Assembly: GCA_031262745.1 (NCBI GenBank)
Contig: JAISHE010000058.1
Location: 1-38,667 of the forward strand
From: Culturomica sp.
Lineage (GTDB): Bacteria > Bacteroidota > Bacteroidia > Bacteroidales > Marinifilaceae
Direction: 5' to 3'
DNA: 38,667 bases
Positions 1-7,945 of this stretch are shown piece by piece. Made by a program: the position numbers and the translations under genes. Positions within the stretch are counted from its first letter, which is position 1, and every line of letters begins with the position of its first letter. The notes below the pieces were generated by a model that was not told where the DNA came from, did no database searches, and was given only the letters and a program-made list of their open reading frames with translations.

Positions 1-118
1 CTAAAGCCCTTTGTGCGTTTTTTCTCCGCCACATTTTGGGCGGGGGCGACCGCTACGCGGCGCCTATTACCCGCCCAAAACGTCGTAAACACGGAGAACG
101 TTATGTGCAATTCCGCCC
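1..118. repeat. Truncated attC-like palindromic site left of cassette 1
   Basis: This GC-rich, non-coding stretch folds on itself. An 11-bp perfect stem (34-44 with 70-80, TTTTGGGCGGG and its complement) sits inside an outer stem (TCTCCG 23-28 with CGGAGA 92-97). It ends in GTTATGTGCAATTCCGCCC (100-118), which recurs inverted at 957-975 with one mismatch. The shape, a long imperfect palindrome ending in GTTAYG next to a gene, is like integron attC sites or the cassette-associated palindromes of environmental Bacteroidota. The window starts inside it, so the left half is missing. No integrase gene is visible. Confidence 0.5.
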
Positions 119-135
119 AGAGATGGTTCGGGGAC

Positions 136-155
136 GCCCGCCATCCTTGGCGGGC
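136..155. repeat. Perfect 8-bp hairpin, mirror of 926-945
   Basis: GCCCGCCA and TGGCGGGC pair perfectly around a TCCT loop. A hairpin of the same architecture (8-bp stem, four-base loop starting TCC) lies on the far side of the gene at 926-945. The two are arranged as mirror images inside the outer inverted repeats 100-118 and 957-975. There is no T-run, so a simple intrinsic terminator is unlikely. Confidence 0.6.
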
Positions 156-264
156 TAAAACACCGGTTTAATCTGTATAGTGGCCATATACAGTTTAAAT
201 ATAAAAAAATTTGGCAGCAGGGAATAAGCTGCAGACGGTAAAAAAGAAACCGCAGGAGATCAAA

Positions 265-912
265 ATGGAAGATAAAACGTTGAATGAAAAGTATATGAAA
301 ATGATTGATGATATTTATACTACATTAGAACATTTGCATATCAAAGGTTATATTTGGGGTGGTCTGGTTCAGGACATATTAGAAGGTCATTTTTCAAGAG
401 AACATAATGATTTGGATATGTTTATAGAAAATCTTGTTGAAATAAAAGATTCATTTATGGAAGAAATGACAACAAAAAATTATAAATGCAGTTTTGAAAA
501 TACAATGAGTATGATGAGAATTGAGGCAAATGATATACATTGTGGAATGAATCCATTAAAAATTATCAACAATACAGCTCAATGGAAGCATATTGGTGAT
601 TTAGGATTTGTAATGTTTCCAAAAGACTGGCTAGATAATAACTATAGACAATTTTATAATCTGAATGTCTTATTATCAGGATATAAGTTTGAATACTGTT
701 TTAGAAAAATGGCCACACATTTGAATCCTCAATGGAAAACAAGGCCAAAAGATGCTGAGGCAATTAAATATTTTTCAAAGAAAATAGCAGATGATAATAT
801 CAAAGGCGAAGAATTATTAAGCAAATGCTGGAGTTATAATCCTTTTTGGTTTAAATATGGTTATAATGGTTGTGAAGAACCTGTAGTTGTAATGGGGAAA
901 GATTATATATGA
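265..912 (+). CDS. Nucleotidyltransferase-fold protein (ANT(2'')/LinA-like), cassette gene
   Basis: A 215-residue cytosolic protein. Near residues 30-52 it carries WGGLVQDILEG followed by SREHNDLDMF, matching the GG...R-x-H-x-D-x-D pattern of small nucleotidyltransferases such as lincosamide (LinA) and aminoglycoside ANT(2'') enzymes. There the aspartates bind Mg-NTP. The substrate cannot be told, and a resistance role is not shown. The start at 265 is preferred because AGGAG lies six bases upstream; a longer reading from TTG at 211 has no such support. The gene is AT-rich and stands alone between GC-rich palindromes, which suggests a mobile cassette. It could equally be a relative with another substrate. 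Confidence 0.65.
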   Translation: MEDKTLNEKYMKMIDDIYTTLEHLHIKGYIWGGLVQDILEGHFSREHNDLDMFIENLVEIKDSFMEEMTTKNYKCSFENTMSMMRIEANDIHCGMNPLKIINNTAQWKHIGDLGFVMFPKDWLDNNYRQFYNLNVLLSGYKFEYCFRKMATHLNPQWKTRPKDAEAIKYFSKKIADDNIKGEELLSKCWSYNPFWFKYGYNGCEEPVVVMGKDYI

Positions 913-925
913 AAGCTTAGCGTAC

Positions 926-975
926 GGCGGCCATCCGTGGCCGCCTGAGCGGGGGAGGGCGGAACTGCACATAAC
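926..975. repeat. Right-hand hairpin plus inverted repeat of cassette 1
   Basis: GGCGGCCA/TGGCCGCC pair around TCCG (926-945). This is followed by GGGCGGAACTGCACATAAC (957-975), the inverted copy (18 of 19 bases) of 100-118. Similarity continues outward: GTGTTCCCGACGTT (979-992) against GTGTTTACGACGTT on the complement of the left site. The element therefore mirrors the left boundary and separates the two cassette genes. Confidence 0.6.
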
Positions 976-999
976 AGGGTGTTCCCGACGTTAGCGGCA

Positions 1000-2157
1000 A
1001 TGATGAAAAAACTTCTGTACATATCATTATTCCTTGGATTTTCAATTTCAGTTTCTGCTCAGAAAAGCCAACTGGATTTTGAAGAAAAGATAGTTCAACA
1101 TTTCAAAAATCAAAATTGGAACGATTTTGTTGTTACTAAGGATAGTCTTTACAAAGGAACGTTTGGGGAAAATAATTTCAATGTTTCATTGAGCAAAAAC
1201 CCAATAGATTTTGACACAATCCATACGGTTATAACAAACCCTTACTTTTCGGATAAATATGAAAGTGCGGAAAAGGAAAGAGATTATGTAAAAAATTTTC
1301 CTAAATCGTTTTCCGTAATTTATCAAAACTCTCTTGTGTCCCTTTTTGAAAACGGAAAATTTGCTTGTTTTAATCTTGATAACTTTAATCGGAATACGTC
1401 ACTTGAAAATAAACTAAACACTAAGAAATTTAAACATCATTGGGTGATTGACAACCAATTAGGGGCAATATCAGGAAATACAATTTACATTTGGAATGGG
1501 AATAAATGGATTAAATCAAAAAATCCTTTTCCTGTAACCGAACAACCCATATTGTTTGAGGACAATGATTTTATTGTATATCGGGATTGTTTCGGAGAAT
1601 GGGGAGGAACAGTTTACTTTTACGAAAAATCAACTCAAAAAACCTTCTTCACTGAATCTACTTGCCCAAACTCTATCATTAAGACTCAAAACGGTTATCA
1701 AGTTTTAGCCAACCTTGGACATATGTTTGGCTCAAGTGAAATTAAATTGATACCCGACCCAAGTAAATTGACTGAGGCTAAATCTCACCAATTAAACAAA
1801 GCGTTAAATGGACAAGCTTTAGGATATGCCGACAAATCAAATGCATTCACTAAAGAAATGGAACTTTATGGAGTGCAAGTGTTTTCTACCTTCTTATACC
1901 AAAACCGAAAGCTCTGTATCGTTAATCTTGCTGAACTAACCTTTATCGCAGAAATTAAAGCAAATAAAATTGAAATAGTCCATCCTCTATATTTTAACGA
2001 CTTGTATACACACGCCCCAATAACAAAGTCATACGGAGAATTTACACTAATAAATTTAGACAATTATGGAACAGGGCTGAAAAGAGAAATTTCTGTTCTA
2101 ATCATAAGTGGAAATCGAATAGCGAAATTAGACTGGAATGAAAATCACAGTCGCTAA
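1000..2157 (+). CDS. Secreted protein of unknown function, cassette gene
   Basis: About 385 residues. Two adjacent ATG codons (1000, 1003) precede a typical Sec signal peptide: lysines, then LLYISLFLGFSISVSA, with cleavage likely before QKS. I chose ATG 1000 over GTG 979 because the longer form would put MFPTLAA before the signal peptide and start inside the palindrome. The mature part has many Asn, Lys and Phe residues and no family I recognise; it may be a beta-rich periplasmic or surface protein. The start codon lies just after GTTAGCG (990-996), and the stop codon TAA is embedded in CGCTAAC (2152-2158). The coding region thus fills the space between two inverted boundary motifs exactly, as in integron cassettes. 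Confidence 0.6.
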   Translation: MMKKLLYISLFLGFSISVSAQKSQLDFEEKIVQHFKNQNWNDFVVTKDSLYKGTFGENNFNVSLSKNPIDFDTIHTVITNPYFSDKYESAEKERDYVKNFPKSFSVIYQNSLVSLFENGKFACFNLDNFNRNTSLENKLNTKKFKHHWVIDNQLGAISGNTIYIWNGNKWIKSKNPFPVTEQPILFEDNDFIVYRDCFGEWGGTVYFYEKSTQKTFFTESTCPNSIIKTQNGYQVLANLGHMFGSSEIKLIPDPSKLTEAKSHQLNKALNGQALGYADKSNAFTKEMELYGVQVFSTFLYQNRKLCIVNLAELTFIAEIKANKIEIVHPLYFNDLYTHAPITKSYGEFTLINLDNYGTGLKREISVLIISGNRIAKLDWNENHSR

Positions 2158-2207
2158 CAGCAGTCCGGCAAAATGGCGGTATAAACTCGCAGAAACACAA
2201 ACGAAAG

Positions 2208-2256
2208 TCTGCATACAAAAATAATACTGCATATTTTCTATATTTTTGTATGCAGA
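2208..2256. repeat. 16-bp perfect stem-loop after cassette 2
   Basis: TCTGCATACAAAAATA (2208-2223) pairs fully with TATTTTTGTATGCAGA (2241-2256) across a 17-base loop. It follows CGCTAAC and GGCAAAATGGCGG (2168-2180), and together these look like the downstream half of a cassette boundary site. It could also act as a terminator for the cassette gene, although no clear T-run follows on the plus strand. Confidence 0.55.
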
Positions 2257-2476
2257 AAAAATAAAGATACATGAGAAAATTTGATTATTCGTTTCTAAAA
2301 ACTCGTTATGGATTTTGACGAACAAACGGCTACCGATAAATTTTTCTTTCCCGACATTTTTACAAAACTTTCCGACACAGAAACTAAATTTTACGAAAAA
2401 AAGTTGGGTTGAAGTGTATGAATTATTGTTGAGCGAACTAAATTTGTAAGTATGCAAAAAAACAAAACACCAGCAG
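2257..2476. other. Gene-poor stretch with small reading-frame remnants
   Basis: No intact gene of normal size. From 2271 a short frame reads MRKFDYSFLKTRYGF then stops. Its first ten residues resemble the N-terminus of Fic-family proteins, which could mark a decayed copy. An overlapping frame at 2308-2412 encodes 34 residues (begins MDFDEQTATDKFF, ends KFYEKKLG). Neither can be assigned. The 3' end of vsr follows on the other strand. Confidence 0.25.
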
Positions 2477-2935
2477 TCAACGGGTTGTTTTATGAAATGG
2501 TGGCAGTGTTTTAACATAAATAGATCGTAATTTACTCACAATCTTTTCGAGGCTATTTGTACGCAGTGCCACATTTTTTATCTCACACTGCCAAATAACA
2601 ATCACATTCCAGCCAAGCTGTTTTAATTCGGCAATATCTCGTTTATCGCGTTCTACATTTTTGCCGATTTTATCTTTCCAAAACTCAAAATTGGTTTCCG
2701 GCAATACCCCTCGTTTACAATCATGCCCATGCCAAAAACAACCATGAATAAAAATAACTGTTTTGTATTTCGGTAAAACAATATCCGGTTTGCCCGGCAG
2801 TTCTTTTACATTCTTTCTAAACCTAAACCCGTGAGCAAACAAAAACTTACGCACCAAAATTTCCGGTTTGGTTTCTTTGCCGGCAATATGGGACATTATT
2901 TCGGAACGCTTGAATTTGGTGTAAATGTCGGGCAT
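2477..2935 (-). CDS. vsr: Very short patch repair endonuclease (Vsr)
   Basis: A 152-residue nuclease of the Vsr family, which nicks DNA beside T:G mismatches produced by deamination of 5-methylcytosine. Every key residue of E. coli Vsr is present at the same number: Asp51 in GKPDIV, His64 and His69 in FIHGCFWHGHDC, and zinc ligands Cys66, His71, Cys73 and Cys117. The N-terminal RSEIMSHIAGKETKPE block is also typical. It is the last gene of a minus-strand operon and starts two bases after the receiver-domain gene ends. Family knowledge says it protects Dcm sites; here it is also the only recognisable nuclease of the operon, so a restriction role is possible but not shown. Confidence 0.93.
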   Translation of the reverse strand: MPDIYTKFKRSEIMSHIAGKETKPEILVRKFLFAHGFRFRKNVKELPGKPDIVLPKYKTVIFIHGCFWHGHDCKRGVLPETNFEFWKDKIGKNVERDKRDIAELKQLGWNVIVIWQCEIKNVALRTNSLEKIVSKLRSIYVKTLPPFHKTTR

Positions 2936-2937
2936 AT

Positions 2938-4281
2938 TTACGAATGTATTACCGACAATCCCAATCTTGCGGCATGAGAAGAAAACTTTTGTATCACATC
3001 GGCAAATAATTTAGGTTTTGTGCGAAACCAAAGTTTGTATTTAGTTCCATTTTTCAAGTTTGCATCGTCTTCATGCCCGAAATAGCGAAAATCCAGAATC
3101 ATAAGTTGTGGATTGGCTTCGTTTGGAACGATTATAGGATATACTTCGGAGTAAAAGCATTCTTTATTACACTTAAGTTCGTCAATAGTATATTTTTTTA
3201 TCAACTCTCCTATATTTTTTTGTTTATCTGATGATTTGTTTTTTTGCTTATTTAAATCTTCTTGTATTTTACCTTGTATCTCTTGAGAAATATCCATCAC
3301 AAATCCGCCTATTAATCTTGCTCTTACTCTCTTGCCCGAATTGGAAAAGTCGCAAGGAGGGGTTATTTCTATTACGATATTCTTTGCTTTCGCAGGTGCT
3401 TTATCACTTTTGAACGAACCACTTGTTTGCATCTCATACACATTGCCGGGAATAACAATACTTTGGTTTAAATTGTTAGTATCAATCAAAATAGCAGAAT
3501 TTAATTGAGCGTAAATATTAGGTAAATCTGTCTGACTTGAAAATGACTTATTAGTATCTACAACGGCGGTACTTTTGGAAGCATGACTATTTATTAATTC
3601 TCCGTTCAGAATTTCATCAAAGGCTTTGAACGCATCGATATGCAACGGATAATTTTCAACCATACTTTTATGAATACCGGTGTGATTCAATGCGAGTTGA
3701 GTTAAAATATATGTAATATCGTCGGACTGTGTTTTATAATCATGCATTAACGAATAGATTTTCGATATACTGCTATCTTTTGCTTGCTGAACGGAGTTAG
3801 ACCATTCTAAAAAGAAAGTTGCGGCAGAATCTGCTTTTAAAGCATTCTCTATATCTGACAACAAATTATTGTAATTCCCTTGTTGAATATATTTTGTTTT
3901 GTCTAAGCCTATAACAAATATTGGTGTCGGATACGATTTATTGTTCCTGTCTTCTTGTAATTTTTCTTTAAGAGAATCAATATGGTGTTGGTGTTTTGAC
4001 CACATTATTATTCCGTATATGCCGAAGTTTGTGTCTAATGATTTTTTCAATAACTTGCGGATTAATGCAATGTTTTCTACTGTTTTTTTACTATCGTCCA
4101 ACGATAAATCAAGAAAAATCAGTTGCCTGTTTTTCTGAAAAACCACCTGATTAGAGTTCATATCGGAAGGTGTATAGAACACACATTGAATATCATGGCT
4201 CTTCAATTCAGACAACAGAGGATCAGCTTCTGTTTGTTGATCATCAATAACTATTGCGCTATTTACAAAATTAGTAATCAT
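2938..4281 (-). CDS. Receiver-domain protein with unknown C-terminal region
   Basis: 447 residues from the ATG at 4281, which lies seven bases after the kinase stop codon; a longer reading to 4374 would overlap the kinase gene and lacks support. Residues 1-135 look like a response-regulator receiver: acidic pair Asp13-Asp14 in AIVIDD, phospho-acceptor candidate Asp58 in LIFLDLS, Ser95 in IIMWS, and Lys128 in VIGLDKTK. The middle (about 140-270) is helical and polar. The C-terminal half (about 290-447) has ITPPCDFS, a KQKNKSSDKQKN linker and LMILDFRYFGH; it is not a DNA-binding output domain that I recognise. Coupling to the upstream kinase gene suggests it is the kinase's partner. Output function is unknown. 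Confidence 0.75.
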   Translation of the reverse strand: MITNFVNSAIVIDDQQTEADPLLSELKSHDIQCVFYTPSDMNSNQVVFQKNRQLIFLDLSLDDSKKTVENIALIRKLLKKSLDTNFGIYGIIMWSKHQHHIDSLKEKLQEDRNNKSYPTPIFVIGLDKTKYIQQGNYNNLLSDIENALKADSAATFFLEWSNSVQQAKDSSISKIYSLMHDYKTQSDDITYILTQLALNHTGIHKSMVENYPLHIDAFKAFDEILNGELINSHASKSTAVVDTNKSFSSQTDLPNIYAQLNSAILIDTNNLNQSIVIPGNVYEMQTSGSFKSDKAPAKAKNIVIEITPPCDFSNSGKRVRARLIGGFVMDISQEIQGKIQEDLNKQKNKSSDKQKNIGELIKKYTIDELKCNKECFYSEVYPIIVPNEANPQLMILDFRYFGHEDDANLKNGTKYKLWFRTKPKLFADVIQKFSSHAARLGLSVIHS

Positions 4282-4288
4282 AATAATC

Positions 4289-6439
4289 TCACTTTTTTTC
4301 TTTCGGGAAACAGAGTACAATGATTGCACTCTCAATTTGATTTTCTCTAACAATTTTCGGAAGAATGACTTCATTTTTATCTAAAAATAATAATTGTCCT
4401 TTCATTGCCCGCATCATTTCATCGGCAATATGCAAACCTAACCCCATACCTATATTATGTGGTTTTCCGGTAATAAACGGTTTAATAGCAACATCGGTCG
4501 GAATATTAAATCCGGGACCGTTATCGGAAACAATGATAGAATTATATCCGTTAAATTGGTCGGTTATATAAACCGAAATTCTCCCGTTCTCTTTGCGGGC
4601 ATAACTTAGCCAATAGACGGCATTGTCCAACAAATTAGTTAAAACCGATATGGATTCGGCTTCCGGCAAATAGGCTTTTAATTTGCTTTCTCTCCAATTG
4701 CTCAATACACTAATTTTATGGTCGGAAAATCTGAACTCATAGTTTTCCAATGCCGTTTCAACAATAGAAGACAATGTCGTTTCTCTAATATCCGATTTCC
4801 GAATCATTGCCGTATATCCTCTCACTATTTTCTCCAAGTTGGTTGTAACGGCAATAATGCTATCTTTTTCTCCTCTCTGAGCATGCCCTATAAGCGCAGC
4901 CACTTGTTTTTCTATTTCGTGTATGACCACGCTCAAATTCAATCCTGCATTGGCACTTTTAATAAGAACTTCTTTCACCTCCTTGTATTGATTGCTTATT
5001 CTATGCAAGTAATTTAGAATTTCATTTTTGTCTTTTTCGTCAGGCACTTTATCTTTTACAAGTGTAATTACATCTTCCAAATCAGAAAGAACCGGTTCTA
5101 CAACTTTATGTTTTTTATAAAGTGTAGTTAATCGTGCCTTATCCACATTTCGTTCTCTCACAATAAGAGATAAAGCATAATCTACCGCATCAACAAATAC
5201 TTGATACGCTTCATTTTCGATAAAACCCTCTCTATTTGTCTTTTCTTTTAATCCGAAACTTTCGGCTCTATTCAGTTTTACAGAACCCAAAATGATATTA
5301 TTACTTACATTTCCGCCTACTCTGTGCACACGCTTCAAATCTATGCCGAGCCAGTCGTTTGTAGGTTCGCCATAATCATATACGCGAACATCATCACGAT
5401 AAACACGAATACCGCCGTTTTCTTTCAAATATGATTTTATGCTGCTTTTTTCGGTATTTATCAAATTAAATACTTGCGCATCGGTGTCATAAATAATTAT
5501 ATCGAACTCTATTTTACCGATTTGGCTTTCATTCAAGTCTATATCATAATCTTCTTTTCTCTTCTTACCTTTATCATCAATGATTGTTTTGATACCTTTT
5601 ATATTCCTGTCTTCTTTCTGCAAATCATTAATAGAGACAATGCGCCCATCTATTTTATTTAAAGAACTCCACGGTTTAAATTCGTATTTAAAATCTTCTA
5701 TTCTGATACCGTTCAATACGCAATGTCCGAAATAAAGTCCGCTTTCTTTAATATCTTCAAACGAAGGAAGCCCAGAAAATAAATCCGAATTACTTTTAAT
5801 TTCTACTTTAAAACTATCGTTTGCTCCTGAGAAAGGGCTATTCAAAGAAGTTAAATTTCTATACACTTCTCTTATTTGCCGTCTATCCCAAGTCGTTTTT
5901 AATCCTTCTATTAAAATCTTTGTCCCTGTTTTCCCTGCCGTAAAATATTTTGGAGTGTCATTTTCTTTAACATCAATAATAAAATCTTTTATCTCTTTTG
6001 CTTGGCTTAATGTTGTCCAATCAATCGTAACCTCAACTTCTTTACTAATAACATCAGGCTGTTCCGAACTATATGGTTTGTTTGATTTGCTGATAAGCGT
6101 AATCTTATTTCCTAATTTGTGGACTCCGAGACGACCTATGCCTTTTTCACCCAAAGGGAAACGCCCACAACAATTAGGTTCTAACTTTTTGTGTTTAAAA
6201 TCCGTGCCGATAACTAACCAAACATTTTTTATAACATTTATATTCATACCAAATCCATCATCGGCAATTGTTAATGATTGCAGTTTGCCGTTTCCCGTAT
6301 GGAAATCAATAGTGCATACACTTGCACAAGCATCGTATGAATTTTTGACTAATTCCAACAATGCAATACTTTCGTTCTTGATTAAATCTTCTCCGAAATG
6401 TGCAATTATTCTTGGTGTTATTGTAAATGATTCATTCAT
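4289..6439 (-). CDS. Dual GHKL protein: Hsp90/MORC-like ATPase fused to histidine-kinase core
   Basis: 716 residues, no signal peptide or membrane segment, so probably cytosolic. The N-terminus is a GHKL ATPase of the Hsp90/MutL/MORC type: ELVKNSYDA (29-37), ADDGFGM (59-65), GEKGIGRLGVHKLG (97-110). A second GHKL module of histidine-kinase type ends the protein: an H-box-like VIHEIEKQ with His507, an N-box LTNLLDNAVYW (600-610), G1 SDNGPGF (639-645), F box PFITG, and G2 GMGLGLHIADEM. Its start codon overlaps the end of the methyltransferase gene by 8 bp, implying translational coupling. Related GHKL ATPases are known in restriction-modification operons; carrying a kinase core as well, next to a receiver gene, suggests an ATP-gated phosphorelay controlling the system. 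Confidence 0.85.
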   Translation of the reverse strand: MNESFTITPRIIAHFGEDLIKNESIALLELVKNSYDACASVCTIDFHTGNGKLQSLTIADDGFGMNINVIKNVWLVIGTDFKHKKLEPNCCGRFPLGEKGIGRLGVHKLGNKITLISKSNKPYSSEQPDVISKEVEVTIDWTTLSQAKEIKDFIIDVKENDTPKYFTAGKTGTKILIEGLKTTWDRRQIREVYRNLTSLNSPFSGANDSFKVEIKSNSDLFSGLPSFEDIKESGLYFGHCVLNGIRIEDFKYEFKPWSSLNKIDGRIVSINDLQKEDRNIKGIKTIIDDKGKKRKEDYDIDLNESQIGKIEFDIIIYDTDAQVFNLINTEKSSIKSYLKENGGIRVYRDDVRVYDYGEPTNDWLGIDLKRVHRVGGNVSNNIILGSVKLNRAESFGLKEKTNREGFIENEAYQVFVDAVDYALSLIVRERNVDKARLTTLYKKHKVVEPVLSDLEDVITLVKDKVPDEKDKNEILNYLHRISNQYKEVKEVLIKSANAGLNLSVVIHEIEKQVAALIGHAQRGEKDSIIAVTTNLEKIVRGYTAMIRKSDIRETTLSSIVETALENYEFRFSDHKISVLSNWRESKLKAYLPEAESISVLTNLLDNAVYWLSYARKENGRISVYITDQFNGYNSIIVSDNGPGFNIPTDVAIKPFITGKPHNIGMGLGLHIADEMMRAMKGQLLFLDKNEVILPKIVRENQIESAIIVLCFPKEKK

Positions 6440-7496
6440 TTTTTCCTGATTTTATTATTGCTTTCCCTATCGCTTCCGCATATTTCGGCGGAACGGCGTT
6501 ACCAATCATTCGTGCGGTATTGGCAATACTTGTTGTCTTAAATATATAATCTTTCGGAAAAGACTGTAACACTGCTCCTTCTCTCAATGATATTGCTCTG
6601 TTTTCTTCGGGGTGTGCAAATCTTCCGTTGGAAATACTGAAAAACTTGGTCGTTATGGTCGGAGCAGGCTTGTTCCAATACATTCTGCCGTAGGTGTCTT
6701 TGAAACCGTCTTTCTTATTTCTATGGCATTGGGGAGCCAGTTCGGAATTTACGTAAGACAGTCTCGTCCCCCCGTCTTTCTCGGTAAGCGCAAGCCGTTT
6801 TAAGTTTATCTCTTTTAGTCCGGCAACGGTGTGCATAAACGGAGTATTATCTTTATGCCCTGCTTCTATTTTAGGGAAACCGTTTTTTTCTCCTAAAACA
6901 TCTCTCACGGTTATCTTATCTCCATGAACTTTAACCGGCTCCAACTCTTTCTTTGTTACCCTGTTAGCTATCAATGTAAATCTTTTCCTATGTTGCGGCA
7001 CACCATATTCGCTGACCTCATGAACTTTGAAATGAACTTTATATCCGTTATCGTTTTCTTGCAACCAAGTTATAAAATCTTCCAGTCCGCTTTCGTCTTT
7101 TCTTCGCAGAACACCCGGCACATTTTCAACAACGACATAACCCGGCATGAAATATTCAACAAATCTGCGAAATTCCGCAAGTAAATTTTTGCTTCTTCGG
7201 GCGCGCTCCCCTTTGTCTTTTGTATATATTATACTCCAAAATTGACAAGGACTACAACCGATAAGTACGAGATTATCGTCATTTTTCTTTAACGACAATC
7301 TTTCTTCCAATTCGGACTCTTTCAACTCAAAAACATCGGCGTGAATAAATTCCGCCCCTTTTATATTTGCTTTATACGTTTCTTCGCAATTTTTGTCAAA
7401 GTCAATGCCGGCAATAACATTTATGCCGGCTTGCAGCATTCCATAACTCATGCCACCGCCGGAACAAAAGAAATCTACTGCTTTATAATCCGCCAT
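6432..7496 (-). CDS. DNA (cytosine-5-)-methyltransferase
   Basis: 354 residues with the ordered motifs of C5-cytosine methyltransferases: motif I DFFCSGGGMSYG (8-19), motif IV with catalytic Cys84 in CSPCQFWS, motif VI VVENVPG (122-128), motif VIII QHRKRF (168-173), and motif X GNAVPP (332-337). The target-recognition region lies roughly between 190 and 300; the recognised sequence cannot be read from it. It is the first gene of the minus-strand operon, with a promoter candidate just upstream. It transfers a methyl group from S-adenosylmethionine to C5 of cytosine and is expected to create the 5mC sites that the downstream Vsr acts on. Confidence 0.95.
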   Translation of the reverse strand: MADYKAVDFFCSGGGMSYGMLQAGINVIAGIDFDKNCEETYKANIKGAEFIHADVFELKESELEERLSLKKNDDNLVLIGCSPCQFWSIIYTKDKGERARRSKNLLAEFRRFVEYFMPGYVVVENVPGVLRRKDESGLEDFITWLQENDNGYKVHFKVHEVSEYGVPQHRKRFTLIANRVTKKELEPVKVHGDKITVRDVLGEKNGFPKIEAGHKDNTPFMHTVAGLKEINLKRLALTEKDGGTRLSYVNSELAPQCHRNKKDGFKDTYGRMYWNKPAPTITTKFFSISNGRFAHPEENRAISLREGAVLQSFPKDYIFKTTSIANTARMIGNAVPPKYAEAIGKAIIKSGKNE

Positions 7497-7521
7497 CTGT
7501 AATTAATATATTTTAATTTCA

Positions 7522-7549
7522 CAAATATACACTTTTATTCTATGCACAA
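7522..7549 (-). promoter_or_regulatory. Promoter candidate for the methyltransferase operon
   Basis: On the minus strand TATATTTG (7529 to 7522) matches the Bacteroidota -7 consensus TAnnTTTG. TTG (7549 to 7547) sits 17 bases upstream as the -33 element. The -7 box is about 26 bases before the start codon. The rhuM-like gene at 13585 has the same TTG-N17-TATATTTG layout. Confidence 0.55.
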
Positions 7550-7945
7550 TAATATGTATACATAAAAAGCATTTCTATCTGTCATTTTTTAGTCTTATAG
7601 TTTCCTCTTTCAACCGTTACTTACACTTGCTCGTTAACAGAAAGTCCGTATATATCACCGCACACAGACTAACCTCATTTACAACTCCAACCACATATAA
7701 GGCAGTCGGCTGACGCAGAAACAGACCCGGTATATCTTTGAAACTAATACTCTTGATATTACCGAAGAATGCCTTTCCGAATCCTTTGTCAAGGAGTTAT
7801 AACTTATTCTAAAGAATGGCACATCAGATAGTCTAAAAGACCGGTTTGGCGAATGGCATTGTGTCTTTTATCATTGTACTAATGACTTGAAACTATTTTA
7901 CTATCGCTGATTACAACAAAGGTTTCCCTCCCTTCTTTGAATATC
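7550..7945. other. No intact gene; one decayed reading frame
   Basis: From 7701 to 7910 one plus-strand frame reads through about 70 codons with a single internal TAA (7800-7802). It includes ETNTLDITEECLSESF and SLKDRFGEWHCVFYH. The latter loosely recalls the N-terminal part of IS5-type transposases, so this may be an insertion-sequence remnant, but similarity is weak. The rest (7550-7700) shows only AT-rich sequence. Confidence 0.2.
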
